Assembly: GCA_009911355.1 (NCBI GenBank)
Contig: QXXE01000006.1
Coordinates: 1 to 64,000, forward strand
Source of the DNA: Clostridiaceae bacterium
Lineage (GTDB): Bacteria; Bacillota; Clostridia; Oscillospirales; Butyricicoccaceae
DNA: 64,000 nt
Reading direction: 5' to 3'
Part shown: positions 24,577 to 30,532 of the stretch, one piece after another
Position numbering within the stretch: the stretch's first letter is position 1
Layout of the letters: each line of letters begins with the position of its first letter
Notes under the pieces: model-generated
The model's database searches: none
What the model was told of the DNA's origin: nothing
What the model saw: only the letters and a program-made list of their open reading frames with translations
Position numbers and translations under genes: made by a program

Positions 24577-25215
24577 ATGACCATAAAAGAACGCGCTGCC
24601 GCTGCCACCGAGATGCTGAAGCAGGCTTACCCGGACGCGATCTGCGCGCTGCATTACACAAAGGATTATGAGCTGCTGTTTGCAACCCGGCTTTCTGCAC
24701 AGTGTACCGATGCCCGGGTGAATATTGTGACAAAAGAACTTTTTGCAAAGTTCCCGGCGCTTGAAGACTATGCTGCCGCGCCTGTTGAGGAAATTGAAGC
24801 CGTCATCAAAACGTGTGGGCTGTTTCATACAAAAGCGCGTGATTTAAAGGCGGCGGCTGTCATGCTGCTGAGCGATTTTGGTGGGAAGGTTCCGGATACC
24901 ATGGAAGACCTGCTCAAGCTGCCGGGCATCGGGCGCAAAACGGCAAATTTGATCCTGGGGGATATCTATGGCAAGCCCGCCGTTGTTACAGATACGCACT
25001 GCATCCGGCTGTCAAACCGTATCGGGCTTGTGAAAGATGAAAAAGAGCCGGTGAAAGTGGAAGCTGCGCTGCGAAAAATCCTCGATCCCGCAGAGTCTTC
25101 CGATTTTTGCCACAGGCTTGTACATCACGGGCGGGAGGTCTGCACAGCGCGCGCACCCAAATGCCAGAATTGCTGTCTTGCTGCAATTTGCCGTTCATTC
25201 CCAATCGGGAAGTAG
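24577..25215 (+). CDS. nth: Endonuclease III
   Basis: 212-residue HhH-GPD DNA glycosylase/AP lyase that removes oxidised pyrimidines. The helix-hairpin-helix and catalytic Lys are in LPGIGRKTANLIL near residue 112; the catalytic Asp is in VVTDTHCIRLSNR near 138. The C-terminal [4Fe-4S] loop has the C-x6-C-x2-C-x5-C spacing (C-TARAPK-C-QN-C-CLAAI-C). I chose ATG 24577, giving MTIKERAAAATEML and preceded by GTGAGGGGA; longer versions have no support. Confidence 0.95.
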   Translation: MTIKERAAAATEMLKQAYPDAICALHYTKDYELLFATRLSAQCTDARVNIVTKELFAKFPALEDYAAAPVEEIEAVIKTCGLFHTKARDLKAAAVMLLSDFGGKVPDTMEDLLKLPGIGRKTANLILGDIYGKPAVVTDTHCIRLSNRIGLVKDEKEPVKVEAALRKILDPAESSDFCHRLVHHGREVCTARAPKCQNCCLAAICRSFPIGK

Positions 25216-25289
25216 TGCAAGAAGTCCGTTCTCTGAGCGGAAAGTAAAAAGCTTTACACGAGAAGCGGCGATTGCTCGGAAAATCCGGA

Positions 25290-25336
25290 TGCCAGGCAAG
25301 AGTGTCAAGAAAACAACTTGACACTCTTGCCTGGCA
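25290..25336. repeat. Perfect 20-bp inverted repeat upstream of the T-box unit
   Basis: TGCCAGGCAAGAGTGTCAAG (25290-25309) and its exact complement (25317-25336) are separated by 7 nt. The stem is perfect but followed by AAAAAATATTTT rather than a U tract. It may terminate nth transcription, but the length and perfection are unusual. Confidence 0.7.
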
Positions 25337-25356
25337 AAAAATATTTTCTGTTTTAC

Positions 25357-25385
25357 TTGACAATTCCCTGAAACTGGTGTACACT
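25357..25385 (+). promoter_or_regulatory. Sigma-A promoter of the T-box leader
   Basis: TTGACA (25357-25362), 17-nt spacer, TACACT (25380-25385). It sits at the correct distance before Stem I of the T-box. Confidence 0.7.
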
Positions 25386-25401
25386 AAACCCATACATGCA
25401 A

Positions 25402-25690
25402 AAGGCGATGAAAAGAAAAGTATGGCCTGCCAGATAGGCACAGAGAGCCCCCGGTTGGTGGAAGGGGGTGCGGAAGGCAGACAGGAAAATGGTCTTGGAG
25501 CCGCGCACCGAGCGCATTGGATCTGCGTAAGGCTGCGATGGGAGCGCCCATTACAGCGCCAGAGTATCGAGGGCTTGCCTCTCCGTACTTGTAAAGGTCT
25601 GCTTCCGTGAGGGGCGGATAAATTCAGGTGGTACCACGAAGCGCTTCGCTCTCGTCCTTGAAAATCGGTTTCAGGGAGGGGAGTTTTTTT
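25402..25690 (+). promoter_or_regulatory. T-box riboswitch with terminator/antiterminator
   Basis: Stem I carries the k-turn GATGA, the AGTA S-turn (25419-25422) and the distal-loop CAGAGAGCC/GGTTGGTGGAA region. The T-box proper, GGTGGTACCACG, is at 25627-25638. A terminator stem of 14 paired positions (25649-25683) is followed by seven T (25684-25690). The UGGU bulge predicts a tRNA with discriminator base A. The specifier loop 3' strand reads AAAAUGG (25496-25502); AUG (Met, 25499-25501), followed by a purine, fits best with A73. AAU (Asn) and UGG (Trp) are less consistent because those tRNAs carry G73. Uncharged tRNA would allow readthrough into the acetyltransferase gene. Confidence 0.92.
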
Positions 25691-25744
25691 CTTGCATATT
25701 TTCATCAAAAACGACGGTTAATTTGCTGGGAAGGAGTGTTTTTT

Positions 25745-26248
25745 ATGGGAATTTCGATAAGATGCTGGCAGGAAGGGGATTGCCGGGCGCTTGCCCGGAA
25801 TGCTGATGACCCCAGGATTGCGGAACGGCTGCGCGATACGTTCCCTTCGCCGTATACGGAAGAAGACGCTGCGTTTTTTATCAACCTTGCACGGCGTACA
25901 ACCGACGATAGCGGCTGGATCTATGCGATCACCAAAGACAACGAAGTCGTTGGCGGGATCAGCCTGACTTTTGGCAGTGATGTGTATGCGCGTTCCGCAG
26001 AGCTTGGATATTGGATCGGCACAGGCTATTGGGGTCATGGGATCGCGACCGAAGCAGTACAGCAGATTTGTGAACGCGCGTTCCGGGAGACCGACGTGCT
26101 CCGAATCGAAGCAGAGGTGTTCTCGGATAACCCTGGCTCAATCCGCGTGCTGGAAAAAAACCACTTTATCCGCGAAGGCTATTTCTGCCAGCGTGTATAT
26201 AAGTGCGGGCGTATGCTGGACAGTGTGCTGTTCGCCTGTTTCAAATAA
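25745..26248 (+). CDS. GNAT acetyltransferase under T-box control
   Basis: 167-residue RimJ/RimL-type N-acetyltransferase. The acetyl-CoA-binding region is YWIGTGYWGHGIATEAVQQI near residue 94-113, with a C-terminal SIRVLEKNHFIREG motif typical of the group. It is the only gene between the T-box terminator and the next promoter. The ATG at 25745 follows GGAAGGAG. T-boxes usually control aminoacyl-tRNA synthetase, amino-acid biosynthesis or transport genes, so I infer that this enzyme acts on an amino acid, aminoacyl group or related compound. The substrate is not shown by the sequence. Confidence 0.9.
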   Translation: MGISIRCWQEGDCRALARNADDPRIAERLRDTFPSPYTEEDAAFFINLARRTTDDSGWIYAITKDNEVVGGISLTFGSDVYARSAELGYWIGTGYWGHGIATEAVQQICERAFRETDVLRIEAEVFSDNPGSIRVLEKNHFIREGYFCQRVYKCGRMLDSVLFACFK

Positions 26249-26387
26249 AGGGGGCAGCGTGGCGCATGGGCAGTGCAGCCGCGATTATCACACCATATCA
26301 CGTTCAAAACAGATAAATTTTTACACAAAAGCCATTGATATGCAACGGACCGGCACGTTCTCCATAAATATAGGATCCAAGAATTTT

Positions 26388-26416
26388 TTGTGACGTTTTC
26401 AAATCATTACTATACT
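26388..26416 (+). promoter_or_regulatory. Promoter for the NfeD/SPFH pair
   Basis: TTGTGA (26388-26393), 17-nt spacer, TATACT (26411-26416). The 252-nt gap 26249-26500 holds nothing else that I recognise. Confidence 0.6.
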
Positions 26417-26500
26417 TTGCAGAAGATCTGTGTTATACTATTGTACAAGATACTGGGATACGCCGATGCGGCGTTCCTGTAGGAAAAGGAGGTTTTCCGA

Positions 26501-26962
26501 ATGCCCATGCTCAGGTTCAGCCCCATACTGCTCTGGATCGCGGTCATCCTTGTGACAGTCGCGCTGGAAGCAGCTACGCTTACCCTCAGCTCGATCTGGT
26601 TTTCCGCCGGCGGCATTGCGGCACTGATTGCAGCAAGCCTTGGATTTGGATTCGGTTCGCAGCTGGTCGTATTCGTACTGTTTTCGGCGGCGCTTCTGGT
26701 GCTGGTACGGCCATTTTGCAGACGGTTCCTGCGGCCGAGGGGGGCGGCGACTAACGCCGACCGCGTAATCGGCCAAACGGCTGTTGTAACAGAGGAGATC
26801 CGTAATGTGGACGCTGTTGGCGCGGTGCGGGTCTTTGGGCAGGTATGGACGGCACGCTCGGCAGACGGTACGGACTATCCTGCGGGGATGCAGGTGGTTG
26901 TCCGGGAGATCCAGGGCGTCAAGGTCATTGTAGACAAAAAGGAAGAAATGGGGGAGGGCTGA
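26501..26962 (+). CDS. NfeD-family membrane protein
   Basis: 153-residue short-form NfeD: two or three membrane helices in the first 75 residues (LLWIAVILVTVALEAATLTL, GIAALIAASLGFGFG, LVVFVLFSAALLVLVRPF), then a small OB-fold domain with the core VIGQTAVVTEEI and DGTDYPAGMQVVVREIQG. NfeD proteins are found beside SPFH proteins and are thought to assist membrane microdomain function. The following gene is an SPFH protein, confirming the pairing. AAAAGGAGG precedes the ATG. Confidence 0.88.
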   Translation: MPMLRFSPILLWIAVILVTVALEAATLTLSSIWFSAGGIAALIAASLGFGFGSQLVVFVLFSAALLVLVRPFCRRFLRPRGAATNADRVIGQTAVVTEEIRNVDAVGAVRVFGQVWTARSADGTDYPAGMQVVVREIQGVKVIVDKKEEMGEG

Positions 26963-27026
26963 GGATTCAGCGCTCCCGGGGCCTGATCCGGGATGCGGCG
27001 GGCTCCATAGTAAAAGGAGGAAACTT

Positions 27027-27926
27027 ATGCCGTTTTTTGTTATTTGGTTGGTTCTTGCGATTATCCTGATTGCGTTTCTTGCAAGCAATATCGTGGTGGT
27101 TCCGCAGGCGCGCGCTTATGTGGTTGAGCGTCTGGGCACTTATCAGGGGACCTGGGAAACCGGCCTGCATTTCAAAATCCCGCTGTTTGAGCGTATCGCC
27201 CGCAAGGTAACGCTCAAGGAACAGGTGGTTGATTTCCCGCCCCAGCCGGTTATCACAAAGGATAACGTTACCATGCAGATCGATACCGTAGTTTATTTTC
27301 AGGTAACCGATTCCAAGCTGTTTACCTACGGCATCGAAAGCCCGATGGCGGCGATTGAAAACCTGACCGCAACAACGCTGAGAAACATTATCGGCGACCT
27401 GGAACTTGACCAGACGTTAACCAGCCGTGATATTATCAATACGAAAATGCGTGCAATCCTTGACGAAGCAACCGATGCATGGGGGATTAAGGTCAACCGT
27501 GTTGAGCTGAAAAATATCATCCCGCCTGCGGCAATTCAGGAATCGATGGAAAAGCAGATGAAGGCTGAACGCGAACGCCGCGAGTCCATCCTTGTCGCAG
27601 AAGGCAAAAAACAGTCGGCAATTCTTGTTGCAGAGGGCGAAAAGGAATCGACCGTCCTGCGCGCGGAAGCCAGCCGTCTTGCGAAGATCAAGGAAGCAGA
27701 GGGCGAAGCAGAAGCGTTGTTAACCGTTCAGAAAGCACTTGCCGATTCGCTGCGGATGCTGAACCAGTCCGAGCCGAACGATCAGGTTATCCGCCTGAAG
27801 GCGCTGGAAGCATTTGCGGCGGCAGCCGACGGCAAGGCAACGAAGATCATTATCCCCAGCGAAATCCAGAACCTTGCAGGGCTGGCGACAGGGCTGATCG
27901 AAGCGGTCAAACCGGTGGAAAAGTAA
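27027..27926 (+). CDS. SPFH/band 7 protein (stomatin-like)
   Basis: 299-residue membrane-anchored SPFH protein: N-terminal hydrophobic helix (FFVIWLVLAIILIAFLASNIVVV), the band 7 domain with PQARAYVVERLGTYQGTWETG and EQVVDFPPQPVITKDNV, then a long Glu/Ala/Lys-rich coiled coil (KAERERRESILVAEGKKQSA). Stomatin/QmcA-type proteins form oligomeric cages and scaffold membrane microdomains. It lies 64 nt after nfeD behind AAAAGGAGG and is followed by a stem-loop at 27963-27998. Confidence 0.92.
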   Translation: MPFFVIWLVLAIILIAFLASNIVVVPQARAYVVERLGTYQGTWETGLHFKIPLFERIARKVTLKEQVVDFPPQPVITKDNVTMQIDTVVYFQVTDSKLFTYGIESPMAAIENLTATTLRNIIGDLELDQTLTSRDIINTKMRAILDEATDAWGIKVNRVELKNIIPPAAIQESMEKQMKAERERRESILVAEGKKQSAILVAEGEKESTVLRAEASRLAKIKEAEGEAEALLTVQKALADSLRMLNQSEPNDQVIRLKALEAFAAAADGKATKIIIPSEIQNLAGLATGLIEAVKPVEK

Positions 27927-27962
27927 AGCGGTTAGGAAAGGTATTTCCCATCCAAGACACAG

Positions 27963-27998
27963 GCGCCCAAGCGGAATTTTTATCGTTTGGGCGCTTTG
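27963..27998 (+). terminator. Terminator after the SPFH gene
   Basis: GCGCCCAAGCG (27963-27973) pairs with CGTTTGGGCGC (27984-27994) with one G-U pair, followed by TTTGT. It lies only 18 nt before the next start codon, so it could also regulate entry into the immunity-like genes. Confidence 0.6.
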
Positions 27999-28015
27999 TA
28001 TCGGGAGAATAAAAA

Positions 28016-28570
28016 ATGATATCTATTGAAACCCTTCAGCCATCGCGCGCCTTCCGGAATTCTTTGGATAAATATCATGAATCGGTTTTGAGCGGGCTAG
28101 GTATTCCCAAAGGGCTTGTGCGGCAGCTCGGTAAAACAGGGCTTCCCCTACATTCGCAGTATTTTGTCTTTGAAGAAAACCCGATACATTTCTATCCCAG
28201 CCCGCAATTTCGGCGCTATGCACTGATTCCGGGAGATTATCTTGAAATCGCTGCGATGGAATGGGTTGGGAAGATTGCCGTTGAAATCGGAAATGGGCTG
28301 GTTTGGCAGGTCTTTGAACGGGAATTTCGTGTGTCCTTTATGAACAGCAGCCTTTCGCAATATATAGAATGCCTGGGCGTATGGCTGCAATTTTATCCGC
28401 AGTTCCAGGAATATGTGCGCGACATGCTTGCAGCCGATTCGCAATTCAGCTTATATGAAAATCCGGAGGTTTATGATCCTGTCCGGGAAAAGCTGAAGGA
28501 AATCGACCCGATGGCTATGCAGGGCGAAAATAATTATTGGGCCCGCTGCTGTGAACCTGATATTGTCTGA
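28016..28570 (+). CDS. SUKH-4-like immunity-type protein
   Basis: 184-residue cytosolic protein with SUKH superfamily character: GIPKGLVRQLGKTGLPLHSQYF at the N terminus, and SFMNSSLSQYIECLGVWLQFYP near residue 106, which matches the SUKH-4 signature of a polar N-S-S-x-x-Q/Y-x-E-C stretch. SUKH proteins are typically immunity partners of polymorphic or contact-dependent toxins, but no toxin lies nearby. A clear paralogue occurs at 42467-43033 between mutS and mutL. GGGAG precedes the ATG. The specific function is inference. Confidence 0.75.
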   Translation: MISIETLQPSRAFRNSLDKYHESVLSGLGIPKGLVRQLGKTGLPLHSQYFVFEENPIHFYPSPQFRRYALIPGDYLEIAAMEWVGKIAVEIGNGLVWQVFEREFRVSFMNSSLSQYIECLGVWLQFYPQFQEYVRDMLAADSQFSLYENPEVYDPVREKLKEIDPMAMQGENNYWARCCEPDIV

Positions 28571-28599
28571 TGTACTGATCGGAAAAAGGAGGAATCGAA

Positions 28600-29058
28600 A
28601 TGGAGAAGAAAAGGCAGATCAGCGATTTTTTTGAAAAAAATGACTGGAAATCTGTATATCAGGCTGCACCTGAAACTGTAAACAAAATGCTGCTGATCGA
28701 AAATCAGGCAGAATTCGATGATTTCCTGGAGCAGGACGGAGAAGTTGCAGAGCCGGTATTCTGGCTGTTTTATGGTGCTTTACATGGGGACAGCCTGATG
28801 ATTGGAGGTTATGAGGGGGATATTGGCGAAAAAGCCGCGGTATTTTTGAAAAAGCGCCTTACGGATGTGGAATTTCAGATAATCCATGATGAGATATATC
28901 AGCTGCACGTTGATATTGATGACGATTTGGGCCGTTATGACAATCTTACAGAAAAGATCACTGGATGCAATGCGCTGCTGGAAAACACAGGCCGTCTCCT
29001 GCATCTGGAATTTGATGACACCTACTGTGCTGGCGTATATTTTTTATCTGTTGTGTAA
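28600..29058 (+). CDS. Uncharacterised acidic protein in immunity-like cluster
   Basis: 152-residue, strongly acidic protein (many Asp/Glu, e.g. EFDDFLEQDGEVAEP, HVDIDDDLGRYDN) with no signal or membrane segment. I do not recognise a family. Acidic single-domain proteins of this size next to SUKH genes are often immunity proteins, which is the basis of that suggestion. It is 29 nt after the SUKH-like gene with a strong AAAAAGGAGG and 15 nt before the next gene, so all are probably co-transcribed. Confidence 0.7.
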   Translation: MEKKRQISDFFEKNDWKSVYQAAPETVNKMLLIENQAEFDDFLEQDGEVAEPVFWLFYGALHGDSLMIGGYEGDIGEKAAVFLKKRLTDVEFQIIHDEIYQLHVDIDDDLGRYDNLTEKITGCNALLENTGRLLHLEFDDTYCAGVYFLSVV

Positions 29059-29073
29059 AAAAGGAGAAGCGAT

Positions 29074-29532
29074 ATGGAATTGCAAATTATCAAAAAACAA
29101 GAGGAACTCCCTGCGTTTGACCGAGAAGCAATCCAAATCAAGTATTTTATGGAACAGAAACGCCCTTTCCGGGAGTTCAGTGAAGGGGATATCCCGGAAC
29201 ATATTATTGCAGAACTGCTGGAGCAGCTGCCGTATAGCGCCGATGTCATCCTTTCGCTGAACCCTTATGGCGAGGACGATTGGATGGAAGTCCTTTGCGA
29301 TGGGGAATGGCTGGCGCTTGGCTACTCATCGAACGGCGGGAAGGACAACTATTATTCATACAACCCGGATTTTGAGGGATCAGAAGAATATTGCCCGTTG
29401 CGAAGCGGTGGACAAACGCCGATTGAACGGTATCTCGCTTTGAAAGACATTCGTACTGGAATCAAAGCCGTTGAATATTTTATCCGGGCTGGCAAGCTGT
29501 ACCCCGGCATCGACTGGGCAAAACAGCTGTAA
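29074..29532 (+). CDS. Uncharacterised protein in immunity-like cluster
   Basis: 152-residue cytosolic protein. The central segment with DDWMEVLCDGEWLALGYSSNG and NYYSYNPDFEGSEEYCPL is Trp/Tyr-rich and beta-like, recalling Imm1-type and related immunity folds, but I cannot assign it. The N-terminal part is helical (FMEQKRPFREFSEGDIPEHI). It follows the acidic gene by 15 nt behind AAAAGGAGAAG and precedes an ankyrin-repeat gene by 28 nt. Confidence 0.7.
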   Translation: MELQIIKKQEELPAFDREAIQIKYFMEQKRPFREFSEGDIPEHIIAELLEQLPYSADVILSLNPYGEDDWMEVLCDGEWLALGYSSNGGKDNYYSYNPDFEGSEEYCPLRSGGQTPIERYLALKDIRTGIKAVEYFIRAGKLYPGIDWAKQL

Positions 29533-29560
29533 CGGGAATGATGCGGAAGGAAGACTGAAC

Positions 29561-30037
29561 ATGAGACCAAGCCGGGAAATGGACAAGCTGCTGAATGAGC
29601 TGGCAGTCTATCGCACCGAGTTGGCAAAGGGGACTCCTGCACAGCAGTATCATCGTATCAAGGCGATCATCGAAGCGCTGCCGGACGTTAACCGGACAAC
29701 CGACCGAAACGGTGTGACATATTTGATGGCAGCAGTTATGCAGCATAAAGCGGATATTGTAAGGCTGCTTCTGGAATACGGCGCCGACCCCAACCAGGGG
29801 CGTCTGGACGGCGTGCGTCCTTTGGCTGCTGTATTCCTGAAACGCACAGCACAGCAGGAAGAAATTGTGCGGCTGCTGATTGCTGCGGGGGCCGACCCAT
29901 CCCTAGCCGACCGGCCAGGGCAATCGGCATTTGACTTTGCAGAAATCACACAGGCTGAGCCAGCCCTGATCGCATTATTGGAAGAGGCGAATTTTCGGCT
30001 ACATGGGATCCCGCGCAAGACCTCATCAATCAATTGA
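29561..30037 (+). CDS. Ankyrin-repeat protein
   Basis: 158-residue protein with about three ankyrin repeats: NGVTYLMAAVMQHKADIVRL and LLEYGADPNQG near residues 54-82, VRPLAAVFLKRTAQQEEIVRL then LIAAGADPSLAD, and a degenerate third. Ankyrin arrays mediate protein binding and occur as immunity proteins in toxin/immunity clusters. ATG 29561 has GGAAGGAAG upstream. It ends the cluster beginning at 28016 and is followed by a hairpin with a T run. Confidence 0.8.
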   Translation: MRPSREMDKLLNELAVYRTELAKGTPAQQYHRIKAIIEALPDVNRTTDRNGVTYLMAAVMQHKADIVRLLLEYGADPNQGRLDGVRPLAAVFLKRTAQQEEIVRLLIAAGADPSLADRPGQSAFDFAEITQAEPALIALLEEANFRLHGIPRKTSSIN

Positions 30038-30070
30038 CCGTTTGCGGGCAAGTCCGGCAGCGGTCTTTTT
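30033..30070 (+). terminator. Terminator ending the immunity-like cluster
   Basis: An imperfect stem (GACCGTTTGC...GCAGCGGTC) followed by TTTTTATTTTT, starting at the stop codon of the ankyrin gene. Confidence 0.6.
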
Positions 30071-30086
30071 ATTTTTCAAAAAAGTA

Positions 30087-30115
30087 TTGACATCGCATGC
30101 CTCTGGTGGTAATAT
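30087..30115 (+). promoter_or_regulatory. Promoter of the metal-resistance operon
   Basis: TTGACA (30087-30092), 17-nt spacer, TAATAT (30110-30115). The -10 touches the ArsR-type operator, so repressor binding would block RNA polymerase. Confidence 0.75.
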
Positions 30116-30144
30116 GAATACATGAACAATGATTCATATATTCA
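30115..30144 (+). promoter_or_regulatory. ArsR/SmtB-type operator
   Basis: An imperfect palindrome: TGAATACATGAACA and GATTCATATATTCA separated by AT. Each half contains the TGAA/TTCA core of SmtB/CadC operators. It overlaps the start of transcription directly upstream of the repressor gene, so autoregulation is inferred. Confidence 0.7.
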
Positions 30145-30158
30145 AGTGAGGTGAGCTG

Positions 30159-30530
30159 ATGCTGTTAAAAAATTTGGATGAAGTCGAATGCTGCGAAGAA
30201 GCCTGTGTACATTGTGAAGATGTCTGCCTTGTACGGCGTAACATGCCCGCCGAGGAGCTTACAGGGGATGCTGCCGATTTCTTTAAGGCGTTCGCCGATA
30301 AAACCCGGCTGCGCATTCTGTGCGCGCTGTCTTTGCATGAGCTGTGCGTATGCGATATCGCAGAATTGCTCGGTATGACACAATCTGCCATTTCCCACCA
30401 GCTCCGCTTTTTAAAACAGGGCAGGCTGGTAAAGAACAGAAAAGATGGGAAAACGGTCTACTATTCGCTAAATGACAACCATATTTCCAGCATTCTTGCG
30501 CAAGGTCTGGAACATATTCAGGAGGGATAG
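30159..30530 (+). CDS. ArsR/SmtB-family metal-sensing repressor
   Basis: 123-residue winged-helix repressor of the CadC/SmtB type. The N-terminal extension is rich in Cys (ECCEEACVHCEDVC, residues about 10-23). The alpha-3 metal site ELCVCDIAELLG near residue 65 has the CxC of CadC/ArsR. TQSAISHQLRFLKQGRLV is the recognition helix. The C-terminal helix has no HxxH-type zinc site that I can see. The Cys set suggests Cd/Pb/Zn sensing. It overlaps the operator-promoter upstream and sits 2 nt before the ATPase gene. Confidence 0.93.
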   Translation: MLLKNLDEVECCEEACVHCEDVCLVRRNMPAEELTGDAADFFKAFADKTRLRILCALSLHELCVCDIAELLGMTQSAISHQLRFLKQGRLVKNRKDGKTVYYSLNDNHISSILAQGLEHIQEG

Positions 30531-30532
30531 GT

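Noticed and set aside
25118-25610. Coding frames across the nth end and T-box leader
   Set aside because: The region is explained by the nth 3' end, a hairpin, a promoter and T-box RNA structure; the frames have no domain.
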